From NCBI GenBank assembly GCA_032719365.1, contig CM064866.1:74659028-74723027 (forward strand): a DNA stretch of 64,000 nt, written 5' to 3'. Position 1 is the first letter of the stretch. Each line of letters starts with the position of its first letter. The translations under genes were made by a program, and so were the position numbers. The notes below the pieces were generated by a model. It ran no database searches and was not told where the DNA came from. It worked only from the letters and a program-made list of their open reading frames with translations. Below, in pieces: positions 21,721 through 34,275 of this stretch. This stretch comes from Prinsepia uniflora. Its lineage: Eukaryota > Streptophyta > Magnoliopsida > Rosales > Rosaceae.

Positions 21721-23465
21721 TTGGCATAGATTTCTTGAGTTGGCGGTGACATCTTTGAAGTAATGGAGTTGCTTAAGTAGTGATTTGTACAGAGAAAATA
21801 GATATTTATAGAAAGATAGGCATTAAAAGTAGCTTTAGTAGTGTTTTTTTGTACGGAGAAAATTAGCTACTTTGAAACGATTTGTATTAAGGGTATCTTT
21901 AGACGAAGAACTTTAAAGTTCGATGTAATTTAAGCTATATTGTAAAGAAATACACTAAAACAAGACTTGGGCATTGTAAGTAGGTATTAAGTAAGTAGTA
22001 AGAAAGCACATGCACCATATAAGCATAACAAACTACTAAACAAGAGATTTCTAAAATAACACCTCCATAAATGAAACTTATAAATTTCATATCTAATCAT
22101 TTGCAAATTCTTTAGAATTTTGAAGTTCCTCATTTTTAACTAATTTTAGGTAAATTCTATGTAATTTAAAGTTACTCATCCAAACATACCCTAAGAGTTA
22201 AGTGGTGAGAGAAATAATAATAATAATAATAATGGAAAATTACACTTTAATATCTGGTGGTTTACGCAACATAACATATTTGTATATTTACTGCAATATC
22301 AACTCTTCAAAACGTGACACCTTGGTTCATGAATTAAATTTTATATTCCAAATTCCGTTTGATCCTAACGTGGTGTTTGTGGATGCCATTTTCCAACTAT
22401 TAACAACCTTATGGAATGGACATGTTTGTCAATTTATCTATTTTGATGCTTAATTTTGGTTTTATTTTTCCCGTCTTCACTTTCCTTACTATAATTTTGA
22501 GAGAAAAATAATAAATTGTGATTGATAATGGTTAAAAATAAATATCAAGTCAACATCTAAAAGAATTTAGGACGCATCATTTAAATGGATGGACGAAAAC
22601 GATATGTTTTCAAGAATTCATAGAGATAATTATAATATTTAAGGATTGGATATAAATATATTATGAAGAAGTATACATTATTTTTTTATCAGAAAAACGT
22701 ATAAATTATATGATAGTAAAATATATGTAACTTGCCCTAATAATAATAGTGCAAAAGTAGGAAGGAATCTTTTCTCAAACACATGTGTTTGCTCTTTGCT
22801 GTTGTGTATGGAAGTTAGCACCTCGCAGGAGAGATGAATACGCACGTCCCAAATCCAAAAGACCCAATCAACAAGGAACAGGATACAACAGAAACTTAAA
22901 CCCCACGATATTGACGTCCACCAACTTTTTTCCCTTGTTTGCGTCCTCGACTTTAATCATAAAAACAGTCATCAGCAGATTAATTATGAACAATATTAAG
23001 CACAAAGATGAAAACATTATGTGAACATTTATAGTGCGGTGGTTAAGAATTCAAGATGTGATCGTTTTTGTTTGTCTGGACATTTTGGTGGTTAAGATGT
23101 GATCATTTATAGGATTCTGAAGGGGCATTTCACAAAATAAATAAAAGAAGAAAATTAATATTTGATATAATTTAATTCATAGTAGTATTCCAATAATTTG
23201 TTTTTAGTTAAAGTGGTATTCAAAATTATTTAAATTAATATAACAAAATAAAACTAAATAAAGATCTAAAAAAGCATACCATAATTTTAATACTTCATTA
23301 TATAAAGATATATTGACTAATAAAAATTCAAATATGGAATATAATATAAGTAAGAAATTATAAGTAAAGAGTTCAAATGTGCCATAATTAATTAATTGAT
23401 TATCTAATAAAATTTAAATTATAAGAAATTGATAGCATCCTCCCTGAAATCATTTTGATACTTAT
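21721..23465. other. AT-rich intergenic region, no gene seen
   Basis: It includes the R3-MYB upstream sequence and an AAT simple repeat at about 22215-22233. The small ORFs at 22202-22453 and 22785-23024 have no recognisable similarity. Confidence 0.45.
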
Positions 23466-23970
23466 GAAAAGGTCTGCTCCCGTCTGACACAAAAACTTCA
23501 AATTCCAAAAGTACACTCAGTCCAAAAATAAATACGAAATAATGTTAGATAAAAGATAAATTCCATGTGTCAATCATTAAATAAGAGTTCAGTAATTAAT
23601 GGTTATATATCTCACTACATGAATGATAAATAATCAGAATCATAGTCTAATTAATAATTAATAAGAATGTGCAATCCAAAGTAATAAGCCTTAGTCTCAA
23701 GATAGCCCTCAGCACAAGTAACAACCTTGAGGTCACTAACAATGCATAATTTTTTTTTTTACGTAAATCCCCCATAAACTTTGAGATAGTACACGCGTCC
23801 AAAACACACAATCGTGACTTTGAACTCCCAAAACTACCTTAAAACGAACTCCGATCGACTAGAAACTACCATCATTGAATTCATCACGTTGAAACCTTTC
23901 AGACATGCACTGTCGTGTCTCAGTACCGCCACACACCGAGGACCCCAATGAACTCCCACTCCCTCCGCCC
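23466..23970 (-). mobile_element. Decayed LTR remnant related to solo LTR C
   Basis: The segment opens with CTGCTCCCGTCTGACAC, the reverse complement of the block found near the 3' end of the LTRs beyond 37 kb. Further on it shares short blocks in the same order with 45,850-47,000 (for example CTCCGATCGAC and GTTGAAACC near 23,850-23,897, compared with CTCCGATCGACC and GTCGAAACC near 46,946-46,991). The order and orientation agree with a minus-strand, truncated, heavily diverged LTR. Borders are approximate. Confidence 0.55.
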
Positions 23971-24719
23971 TTCAATATCAGCACAAATTTTATTAATAAT
24001 AACATAATTAGCTTTAACTAACAATCCTTAACAAAGGTTTAGTTATCTTACAATCAAACAGCCTTGAATATCATTAATGTTAAAGGAGATAGCCATGCCT
24101 ATAACCACCCCTTCCACCTTCCCTCTAGCTTTCTCGTCCACTAGAAACGTCATATTTGTTCATCAAAAGGACATAGCATATAATCAACTTTCAATAAACG
24201 AAAATATGTTCATCAAAACATGGGTTCAATAACCCTTCAAAGCTATCCTTTGGTAAGTTAAATAACCCTTCACAGCTACCTCTTGGTAAGTAAAGGAACA
24301 TCTATCCGAGCAAGAGAATCCTTTACTATCAAGGCAACAAACTAACAAAACAAATTCACAAGATAGAAGTATTTACTAACATCCGCACAATTAGCAAAAG
24401 GGTACCAACAAAAAAGCTCCCCAATCACAGCTTCACAAAGGAACTGAAATATCATGCAAACAACAGAACTGAAATATCATGCAAACAACAGAACAAAAAC
24501 AAATAGAAGGGCAGAGAAAGAATGATTACATAATAGTAGCAATTTTATTCATTAATACCTAGTAGCATAGGAAAACCAAACTAGTTTCAATGCCTCACCA
24601 CGAGGCTCAAATTAACAGTATCATGAAAATTAAAATTCAAAGCAAACATTTTAACAACATTTTAGGGAAACCAGGAACAATCATTGCGGAGCAAACACCA
24701 GGCAGGGACTTGCAACTTC
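23971..24719. other. 3' flank of the polyubiquitin gene
   Basis: No coding sequence. Short direct repeats near 24447-24492 (GAACTGAAATATCATGCAAA twice) are the only structure noted. The right end is probably polyubiquitin 3' untranslated sequence. Confidence 0.4.
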
Positions 24720-26093
24720 TCAGAAACCACCACGTAGACGGAGGACAAGGTGAAGGGTGGACTCCTTCTGGATGTTGTAATCAGCCAGAGTCCTTCCGTC
24801 CTCCAACTGCTTACCAGCGAAAATCAACCTCTGCTGGTCTGGAGGGATACCTTCCTTGTCTTGAATCTTAGCCTTCACATTGTCGATCGTGTCGGAGCTC
24901 TCCACCTCAAGAGTGATGGTCTTTCCAGTCAAGGTCTTCACGAAAATCTGCATACCACCCCTCAGACGCAGCACAAGGTGAAGGGTAGACTCCTTCTGAA
25001 TGTTGTAGTCTGCCAAAGTACGGCCATCCTCGAGCTGCTTCCCTGCAAAGATCAACCTCTGCTGGTCTGGGGGGATGCCCTCCTTGTCCTGGATCTTAGC
25101 CTTGACATTGTCAATGGTGTCTGAGCTCTCCACCTCCAAAGTGATGGTCTTTCCAGTGAGTGTCTTCACAAAGATCTGCATACCACCACGGAGACGAAGC
25201 ACCAAATGGAGAGTGGACTCCTTCTGAATGTTGTAGTCGGCAAGGGTACGGCCATCCTCAAGCTGCTTTCCGGCAAAGATCAACCTCTGCTGGTCTGGGG
25301 GGATTCCCTCCTTGTCCTGGATCTTAGCCTTCACGTTGTCAATGGTGTCAGAGCTCTCAACCTCAAGGGTGATGGTCTTCCCTGTGAGGGTCTTGACAAA
25401 GATCTGCATGCCACCACGGAGGCGGAGCACCAAGTGAAGGGTGGACTCCTTCTGGATGTTGTAGTCTGCGAGGGTGCGGCCATCCTCCAGCTGCTTTCCG
25501 GCAAAGATCAATCTCTGCTGGTCTGGTGGGATCCCTTCCTTGTCTTGGATTTTGGCCTTGACGTTGTCAATGGTGTCAGAGCTCTCGACCTCAAGGGTGA
25601 TGGTCTTCCCCGTGAGAGTCTTGACGAAGATCTGCATACCACCACGAAGACGGAGGACCAAGTGAAGGGTTGACTCCTTCTGGATGTTGTAGTCAGCTAG
25701 GGTTCGGCCATCCTCCAGTTGCTTGCCGGCGAAGATCAGCCTCTGCTGGTCTGGGGGGATGCCTTCCTTGTCTTGAATTTTGGCCTTAACGTTGTCAATG
25801 GTGTCAGAGCTCTCGACCTCAAGGGTGATGGTCTTCCCCGTGAGAGTCTTGACGAAGATCTGCATACCACCACGAAGACGGAGGACCAAGTGAAGGGTTG
25901 ACTCCTTCTGGATATTGTAGTCAGCTAGGGTTCGGCCATCCTCCAGCTGCTTGCCGGCGAAGATCAGCCTCTGCTGGTCTGGGGGGATGCCTTCCTTGTC
26001 TTGAATTTTGGCCTTAACGTTGTCAATGGTGTCTGAGCTTTCGACCTCAAGGGTGATGGTCTTGCCAGTGAGGGTTTTCACAAAGATTTGCAT
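24720..26093 (-). CDS. Hexameric polyubiquitin (UBQ10-type)
   Basis: The gene encodes six head-to-tail ubiquitins of 76 residues plus one terminal Phe (457 residues). Deubiquitinases cleave it to monomers for protein tagging. Each unit starts [10 protein letters not shown] and ends LRLRGG. All six are identical in protein sequence but differ at synonymous sites. Units lie at 26093-25866, 25865-25638, 25637-25410, 25409-25182, 25181-24954 and 24953-24726. The extra C-terminal Phe blocks premature conjugation, as is usual. A leader intron ends immediately before the ATG, as in UBQ10-type genes, which are strong constitutive genes. Antisense ORFs across the region are shadows. Confidence 0.98.
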
Positions 26094-26888
26094 CTATAAG
26101 AACAAAGATCTCATAAGAACAGGCCTCAACATAACACCTCAATTGAACATAAATTTACTACAAATACCCAATAAAGCTATCAGATGCACAAATCAGATAA
26201 GGAAAACTAGAAAAAACCAAATCGCATATAGAATTAAAAAAAATCACATAATTTGAATTCACAAGATAAAAGATTAACCTTAAAATCCACTAGAGGTATG
26301 CACAAACTAAAGTATTACCAAAATTCTAAACTGGAATTGAAAAGATCGCAAATCAAATCCCTAATTGGGTTACAAAGATCACAAATCAATCCCTAATTTG
26401 GGGTTGAAAATATTATACAAACCAAATCCCTAAATTGGGGTCGAAAAAATGACAAAGCAAAGGCACAAAACATATTCGAACCTCCTCAATTTATACCCAA
26501 ATAACAGGGATAGCCTTAATCAATCAGAAATCATTATATCCGGGATACAGAAAAAAATAATTCACAAAACGAAGATTATATTATCACAAAAAATTGCAGA
26601 CATAGCAATCGGACGAAAAAAAAAACCCTGATTAATATGGTAAAAACAGGAAAAGAAAAACGAATTCAACCTAGTCTTCCATCCAAGGTTCATAATTTCA
26701 TTCCCACATAAGCGTAAGACGTAAGGTGACATGCAAAACAATCAAAGAAAATGAAAAATCAAATTGATTTATCATAGATCTCAGCGATCAAACAAAATTA
26801 AACACGCAAATAGTTTCAAAGAAACTCAACGATTATAAAAAATTAAGCACAGAAATCGATTCAAAAGAAGATAGAAAAAAGACGATAC
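26094..26888 (-). other. Leader intron of the polyubiquitin gene
   Basis: The donor is GTATCG just after 26889 on the reverse strand (exon ending CTTCAAG). The acceptor TAG at 26096-26094 abuts the ATG. The intron is 795 bases and T-rich on the coding strand. Such introns raise expression of plant ubiquitin genes. Confidence 0.85.
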
Positions 26889-26981
26889 CTTGAAGAGGAT
26901 TAGAGAGGATTGAAGAGGATTCTAGGATTGTTGATGAACAAAGCAATCGCGGGTGTGAAGAAACCAAGAGGCAGAGGCCTT

Positions 26982-26989
26982 TTTTTATA
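26982..26989 (-). promoter_or_regulatory. TATA box of the polyubiquitin gene
   Basis: The reverse strand reads CTATAAAAAAAGG about 95 bases upstream of the leader intron donor, a good match to a plant TATA box at the right distance from a short leader exon. Confidence 0.7.
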
Positions 26990-27588
26990 GCGAAAGGGAA
27001 GGCGACTTCGTCACGGAAGCGGAGTAAGGCATGACGAGAAGGTCCAGTTATTTGTCGACACGTGTATGAAAGTTTGGTATCTAGTCCAATTTTTTTGTGA
27101 TAATATCGAAGTAATTTGTGACCTCAAATGACTCAATCATTGTCCATTAGCCATTATTTGTCGGTGGGTCTCAACTTTTTTTGATTTATTTTTTTATTTT
27201 TTTTAGATGTTAATTCTTTTTTTCCCATTTTAGGGAGAATTCTTCTCCTAAATAACAATTGTTTTCGGAAAAAAAAAAATAACAATTGTTAAGAAAGTCA
27301 AAATATGAGGCTCCTTAACACTTTAGTATGTTGCAGGCGGCGCTTATTTTTATGAAAGTGGGTTGTTGGGTGTTGGGTTGGGACCGAGCATATATGGACA
27401 AACACAAATATATAAACAATATCTCCACTAACCACAAGGTAAAAGGTACGAAATCCATGTAAATAATTTTGCCAAAAAAGAAAAACATTTATGATATGTT
27501 AGACGATTCAAGTTGGACATAGTAAAAACATGAAATCCAAATTGCACAAAGAAAAGAGATTGAAGAAAAAGATAAGCTTATTATCTAA

Positions 27589-28488
27589 CTAGGAACCACC
27601 CGTAATGCTACCATTAAAAATCTCTATAGTATCACCCTGTCCAACTTGATGCCACCGAAACGACCTGTCGTCCTCCATCACATTTTGTTTGTAGATGAAG
27701 AAATAACTCTCTTGTGGCAAATGAAAATGCAACCTTTGTTGCAACTTTTGTAGCTCGTTCCTTAACTCCCCAATGTTATCCGATGGGTTCACTTCCACAG
27801 GAATCTTCTTAGTCCCGCACTTGGGCAACACCAGCAGCTTCAACTTATTCCTCGAACCCATCCCTCCCCCAGCGGGAGCCGGAATGGGACCACCTATTTG
27901 TACAGGTGGTGGTGCCGTTGGAGACGGTCTCAAACTCACCTCGACCTCTGCATTGTCTGAAAGCTCGTATTCACATAACAACCTATAATCTTGCATCTCA
28001 TTGCCAATTGAATGTAGCACGATACGAGCTAGTGGGACTGCCTGGTCCATGGCTTGAATTTTTTCTTTAAGTTTGGAAACGGTGTCGTTTACGTCCATTT
28101 CAATAGGGACATGCATTTTGGACGTCGGGGTTTTGACATTGAGCTGGATTTTTATAGAGGGCGACGGAGAGTCTTCCACCATCACATTATTACTGTTAGG
28201 GGTGGCGGTGATGGCGGTCGTGGTGGTGACAGTGGCGGTGGTTTTATTATCGGATGATGATTCGGAGGTGACAATGAGTTGAATGTGAGAGTTGTTGAGG
28301 ATTTCACAGTAGGCGACGTCGCGGTCGTCGTGGAGGACTTGGCCATGGAAAACCAGGGTTTGGAGGGGAGTGGGAATGCCTTGGTATTTGTGAACCTTTT
28401 GCTTGATCTCCAAGACAGTGTCGAAGTAACCTATTTCAATGGTGAAGGGCCTTCCTCTTTGGGGCTCAAAAATCACATCCATTGCCAA
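27589..28488 (-). CDS. Divergent three-domain ubiquitin-like protein
   Basis: This intronless ORF has 299 residues with three ubiquitin-like folds joined by Thr/Ser- or Pro/Gly-rich linkers: about 3-76 (VIFEPQRGRPF, YQGIPTPLQTLVFHG), 112-190 (IKIQLNVKT, ARIVLHSIGNEM) and 217-293 (KLKLLVLPKCG, FFIYKQNVMEDD). The IPxxQxLVFxG pattern of the first domain is the ubiquitin core. None of the domains ends in a processable LRLRGG, although the protein ends ITGGS. It is therefore more likely a non-cleaved scaffold or proteasome-shuttle-like protein than a ubiquitin source (inference). It lies upstream of the polyubiquitin gene on the same strand. The second Met (28482) is an equally good start. Confidence 0.8.
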   Translation of the reverse strand: MAMDVIFEPQRGRPFTIEIGYFDTVLEIKQKVHKYQGIPTPLQTLVFHGQVLHDDRDVAYCEILNNSHIQLIVTSESSSDNKTTATVTTTTAITATPNSNNVMVEDSPSPSIKIQLNVKTPTSKMHVPIEMDVNDTVSKLKEKIQAMDQAVPLARIVLHSIGNEMQDYRLLCEYELSDNAEVEVSLRPSPTAPPPVQIGGPIPAPAGGGMGSRNKLKLLVLPKCGTKKIPVEVNPSDNIGELRNELQKLQQRLHFHLPQESYFFIYKQNVMEDDRSFRWHQVGQGDTIEIFNGSITGGS

Positions 28489-29070
28489 TTTGAAAAAGTG
28501 ACGATGAAAACAAAAGCTAATTTGCCGATTTGCATGCTGCTGACGATCTTAAATGGGTTTGAAATGGTTTATTCATTAGAAAGAATCAAAGAACGTTATC
28601 CATTTATTATGTAATCTCCACAGATTTTCGGCTTTTAATTAGATTGAATGCATTCAAAATTTCAAACTTCTTTTCAGATTTTCAAAAACTGAAACGAAAT
28701 TATCTGATTTTCAGCTCCTTTGAAATTTGAATGAATACTAATTTATTGTGATTACAGGATGTTAATGAGTCCCCGTAATAATAGAGAATTCCGTCGAACA
28801 TTTCAAGTTCGAATATAATTCATCCGCGGAAATACATCTGCACAACTTTGTGATTATTATTTTTTTTTTCTTTTTCTTTTTATTCCAAGTTTACAATAAT
28901 GATATTGAAAGTGAAGGAATTCGGATGATAAACTACATTACGAACTATCCATTAAGTATGAAACTCCGCATAGATCGCCTGTATAGGGGAATTGAATAAC
29001 TTAACAAAGCCCAAAAATTAAAACACTGAGCTTAGAAAAGAAGCCTAGTCAAAATATACAGAAGATCATC
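28489..29070. other. Spacer between the Ubl gene and TDP1
   Basis: It contains the Ubl gene promoter and the TDP1 3' end (both genes on the minus strand). No further gene was seen. Confidence 0.45.
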
Positions 29071-32000
29071 TCAAGACTCCGCATATAGCTGAACATGGCG
29101 CGGCCAAACCTGACCGTAAACATCTTTCTTGCTATATCGGCGATCCCAGGACCAAGGCACGTCTGCTAAAGAGAGGAAATGAAATAAGAAAAATGAAATA
29201 CGCAGCGTGGAATCGTAAATACATGTAGGAACTGAGAATTGACCTCCAGTGGTGTATAGTTGGGGAGGAAGTTCATAAGGCACGGGCAATTTGATCACTT
29301 CAGATGATGAGGCGTCTGTATTGCTATCCCCTTGCCAGTTCAGAGTCACGAGTGTCGTTTTCGATGCTTCTGATGGTTGTGGCATTCCACATTTACCCTG
29401 AAAAACTCAACTGACTTGAGGGCATCCCTGATAAAACTCAAGGATTTATGAGCGAGCAAGAAGTTGTTACCTGTGATGGAAACTCATTTTCGGTACAGGA
29501 AAATCCAAAGCTGCTTGCTTTAAATGGTAGAAAAAGCACTCCAAGCTGTAGAGAAACAAGCAGTAAACTTTTGGGCCCGCAGTTACTCATGTGGAATCTG
29601 ATGTTGTATATGATGGATTCTGATAGACGTACCTCATAGGAACGGATCATCAACTGTGAATTATTCTTCTGGAGAGCTCCCCAAGCAGCCTTGCTGAGAT
29701 TTGCTGAAGTTAGCAGGAACCAACTGTTGGGAAAATGTGGAAATTCACAGCAAGTGGTAAAAATTAGCAGAATTTGCTGGGTATAATACTTAGCAATCTG
29801 AAAACATAGAATAATTGAGTTGCAGACGAACTCTTACGCAAGTTTCTGACCATTATAGCGGGCGAATGTTTTTATATGTGGCATTGCTCGACTGAAATGA
29901 GAAGGCATACTCGTTGATATCAATTTGCAGGTCAATGGAAAAATGAGAAGAACAAAAGGGAGTGGGAAAAGAAGAAAATTAAGAAAGACAGTGGGTGTGA
30001 GGGTCTTTCCCCACATCAACTAATCAACTTCTTTGATCAGATTTTCTGGAAATTTAAACATAATAAATTTAACTAAGCATTTTAGGATCAAGCATTCACT
30101 AGAGTGAGAGGAGAGAGACCAGCGACCAGTATGGCTTGCCATCCATCTTGCCCAATACTTTTTCAAGAAGCCCTTCTCCACATTCTTTAGTGGACTTGGA
30201 ACTGCATTTCCGGCTGCATAACCCTGGAAAAGAGTGTAAACGAACAAAAGGAAAGAGCATTCAGAATTTAGTTGCACAAAAAAAAGCAAGATGAAGAATA
30301 TTGAATCCAATTCTACAATGCATACCGAAAGACTACGTGATATGCAGAATATATAGCCCGACCTAACTACATGAGGTCTATCGCAATTTATCCATGTAAG
30401 GTATTTCATATCCTGATGCTTAAAACCTAGAACTTCTCCGGAAGATAAAAATAGTAGTAGAACAACGTCCACTGAAAACGTTTGCAAGAATGACCTACTT
30501 GATAGTACCTCTAGAGAGCATCTGACATCCTCTACTGTAGGCCATATTATAAGTGGCTCCCCAGGACCAAGAGGAGTTCTATCATCGGATAAACCTGAAG
30601 ACATTGAAGAACCAAGCTCAGCCATCCACTTCTCATCCAAAGAACCCAGTGACGAGAACTGCAAAGGCAATTGTACAAGATAAATAAAAGCTAACTCAAA
30701 ATAAGAGTTGATATTCTATTGTTTGCGAATAACTATTTGACAAAGCTAAGAAAGCGACACTTCACAGCATAAAATTTACTGCATTAATAACTACCCCATT
30801 CTATATATCTTGCAGATAATAAAATCACTAAACGAAGATACTCCAGAATCCATAAAACGGAGAGAACTCAATTGCAAGATATATACATTGCTAGGTCCCA
30901 AGAATCTTGCAATAAACATGTTGCTCAGTTACTGCACCTAATTGAAGAAAAGCACTCAGCATTGACATCTACCATAATTACTGCTGCTAAATTAAGAACA
31001 TTGTGTCATCTTACCTGATAAACAAGAGGAGATTTCTGAAACTCTTTATTGAAAGTACACTCCTGGAGAACAGTGCGTAGCTTCATATGTCCCCACTTTT
31101 TCATGTTGGTACCAGTATGATATCCAGGGACAGATGCAATCAGCCTCACCTGAAAATTACAAACACAGCCAAAGATGCCAACTTTGACATTATATCCCAA
31201 ACAAAACAGAAATTGAAAAATTTCAAGGAGTTGAGAACACACTGCTGCATTGCTGTAATCAAACTTCTTGAAAAATGACGGATTGATGTTGTAGCTTCCC
31301 AAATTAGGCAAATTAACAGAAAACTCAGGCCACTGTTGACATTCAACCAACAAGATGAAGATTATTATGCTGAATTTAAAATAGCACCATTTAAAACTCT
31401 AAGAGAGTAAAAGTAATAACATCAATTTCAAGCTCTCATTGACATAATGGCAAGACATCTTGAAACTAGAGATATGGAGTCATGGACAACCAAAAGGATA
31501 ATCAAATACATAAATCAACCAATCAGCCACAGAAATTATTATATTAATACCTTTAGTGTACTGAGATATTCAACTAAGTCATTTTCAAAGCCACATGCTT
31601 TGCTTGGATTATTTTGATCTTTCCATGGAAAATCTTGCATCCACAAACCTTGGCTTTTGTTATTCCAATCAACAAATATTAAGTTTGCTGTATGTACAAT
31701 AACCCTCACTCCTCTAGGATACACAAGAAGCAAGGCCTTTGAATGGTGCGTCCCAAATGAGATGGGCAATGGTGGTTTGTGTAGAATCCAATTTGCAGGC
31801 TTCTTTCTCTAGAATCGGAGGTAAAAGCTTAAGGTCCATGTCCCGGGAAAAAAATCATAAGAAAAAATTGAGATTAAGCATAAGTAGAGCAAACACTGAC
31901 CTTCATATGATCCAGTGTACCATCACTCTCACCATGAACAACCAAGACATGTGGGACTTTTGCAATTTTTGGGCATGCTAAAGCGAGAAGGAAAAACAGA

Positions 32001-33640
32001 AAACAATTAGAACCAATCAAGGGAGAATAGAAAGGATGTAACTATGAAATAGCTAATGCATGATACAGCAAAAATACCATCAACTAGTTTCAGCATATGA
32101 AAACAAAAAGAACAGCAGGAAGAACCCAAATGGTTTCTATATTGGTAAGTCTTATTAGAAGATTATGTCTAGCCATGAATAACTGAATCAATTAAGCATC
32201 AGAAGAATCTATAAACAACCCTGATGTAAGAAAAACCTTTCAAAGGGAAAGGCATGCCTCTCTGTGTGTGTGTGTGTGTGTGTGTGTCCCACATTTATAC
32301 ATTGTAAAGCATCAAGTAATATACATGATTAGCATCTATGTGGAAACCGAAAAAAACGTTTCTACAGAAAACACAATCAATGTGGTATGAACAACGTACC
32401 AGGTATCAACCAATCCAGATCTACCATGTAATTGGAAAGAATAGCCACTAGAATATCCCCCTACGAAATAAAAAAATAGAAAGCAAAAGTTATTCCTAAA
32501 GTCAATCAATTTCTTCCAGAGCGTTTGCATGCTGAATGTAAAACTTTAGTGTGCATAACTTATAATGTATTGCAAAGCCTTGCATCATATTATTTCTGCA
32601 TGCAACATGAGCTAAAGCTTAAATATACTTCCAAAAGGAAATTCCCAGAATCAGCAATCTGTTCTTTACAATATAGTACACAATGGTTACCTGAATGACG
32701 TCCCCTATAGAGACACAAGAGGTATTTGCCCATTGGGGCAGTCCCTGCACTTTCAAAAGCCGAAAGGTCTGCGGTTGTTTATCATTAGGAACATGAAAAT
32801 GGCGTATGGCCTCCACAACACCACCATCCCTCCTAGACTGCAAATTTCCTGCCCCCAAGCTACTGCTTCCTTCCAACTCAGCCTTCAAAATCAAGAAACA
32901 TGAGAATTTTGTTGGTCATAATATAAAGTTTAGGTGAACTATCAAACTCAATAGCTGCTTCCTCCCAACTCAGCCTTCAAAATCAAGAAACACGGAAGTT
33001 TTGTTGGCCTCCGAAAGTCACATTTCTTATAATCACAAACAAAAATTTGATTCGAAAGCGTGATACCTTAAAGTTTGGCTTGGAACCTTTATCTTGGGAC
33101 ACTAGCTCCCAAGACCGCTTTCGGCTCAGCTCCGCAGCTTCAGTAGCCTTTCCTCCATCATTTAAACCCCTCTTATGGTTATGGAGAACATGCTGATCGC
33201 CATTTCCGTAACCAGACAACGTCTTATACTTGAAAATAAACTGCCCCGGAATTAGCTCAACAACAGCACCATGGCGTATCGTTGCATTTTCTTTGGAAAT
33301 CAATTTCTTCCTAATATTCTCCGATTTTATAACAATGGGATTCGTTCCCTCCTACAAAATTAATTCCTTCAAATTAAACTCAATAAACTAGTACGCCGAT
33401 CAAACAGAAGGGAACTTACTTGGGGGTTGAAATTACGTAAATTACCACAACCAAACTGGCGGAGGCATCGGAGGCGGTGAGAATGAGGTGCTTGCGGCTA
33501 AGTCTTTTGTCGGAGAGTGAATCGGTGGTGTTGCGGCCGATGTAGTTTGGGCCTTGGAAGAGGGGTATTTTGGGGATTGAAGCGTCTTCCTCTAGCTTGT
33601 GATTGAGAGGAACCAAATGTCCTATCAGAAGGCGAGGCAT
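29071..33640 (-). CDS. TDP1: Tyrosyl-DNA phosphodiesterase 1
   Basis: TDP1 removes trapped topoisomerase I and other adducts from DNA 3' ends in the nucleus. Fifteen exons were traced, all with GT/AG borders and matching phase: 33640-33446, 33351-33067, 32882-32691, 32460-32400, 31977-31901, 31808-31551, 31332-31243, 31149-31015, 30658-30509, 30223-30120, 29891-29838, 29723-29633, 29545-29471, 29397-29244 and 29162-29071. They give 670 residues. The N-terminus (about 1-100) is an FHA-like fold, with NYIGRN and LSRKHL, as seen in plant TDP1. The two HKD half-sites of the phospholipase D superfamily are His292/Lys294 (HHSKALLL) and His521/Lys523 (HIKTF), with Asn542 in SANLSKAAWG. The end (VPWSWDRRY, WPRHV) is typical. 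Introns hold a TG repeat (32263-32287). A short tandem duplication lies at the exon 3 acceptor. No damage seen. Confidence 0.93.
32864..33007. repeat. Tandem duplication across a TDP1 splice acceptor
   Basis: A 52-base segment at 32864-32915 recurs at 32956-33007 with few differences and a 92-base period. It contains the start of TDP1 exon 3 with its AG acceptor. The upstream copy offers a second acceptor, but translation from it stops within about ten codons. Confidence 0.8.
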
Positions 33641-34275
33641 TGCCTAAAGCAAGTGAAGTGAGAAAAAAGCTTCAAGGTTGTGAAGGATGAGTATCGGCGA
33701 ACATGGAGGCAGCGTTTGACATGACTATTAATGGGTCGGACTCACTCCTAAATGGATCGGATTCAACCCTTTTTAATTTAAAGTTCGACTTGACTCTAAT
33801 TTTAAGATTCGAGTTAATCCGATTTTCTCCAAATTTCTGATTACATATGTGTATAACAATAAGCAATAAAAAATATGTACATTGATTATGGAAAGAGTTG
33901 ATGGTATACTCATTCATCTTCTCAGAATTCATGATTTCCACAAAGAGCTAACATTGTACAGTTGCAATCATTTTTCTCAAGTCACAAATTGGTGTGGGCA
34001 AAGACAATCTGACCTAAAATTTGCACATATGTAGTACTAATTTAAACGAATCCATATAATGAACTCCCAGAACACAGAAATTCAAAGAGACTTCACCTTA
34101 TCATTTACTCTGTAAAGGTTACAAATACAATTTGCTAATATTGCGGATCGAATGTAAGATCCTATTACTCTCTGCCTCCCTTAAACACTCAACTATTTCA
34201 TGTATTGGTCTATTTTACCAAAAAGTGTCTTGCCGGTGTTTCAAGAACATAATGTAGCATAGGCAACAAAATTTG
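33641..34275. other. Spacer between TDP1 and the DnaJ gene
   Basis: This is the TDP1 promoter side and the DnaJ 3' end. The ORF at 33672-33941 (-) shows no recognisable similarity. Confidence 0.45.

Noticed and set aside
24750..25901. Several plus-strand ORFs with repeated Leu/Val-rich segments
   Set aside because: They are antisense shadows of the six ubiquitin repeats; the repetition comes from the sense gene.
28054..28282. Gly/Val-rich plus-strand ORFs
   Set aside because: Antisense to the Thr-rich linker of the ubiquitin-like protein.
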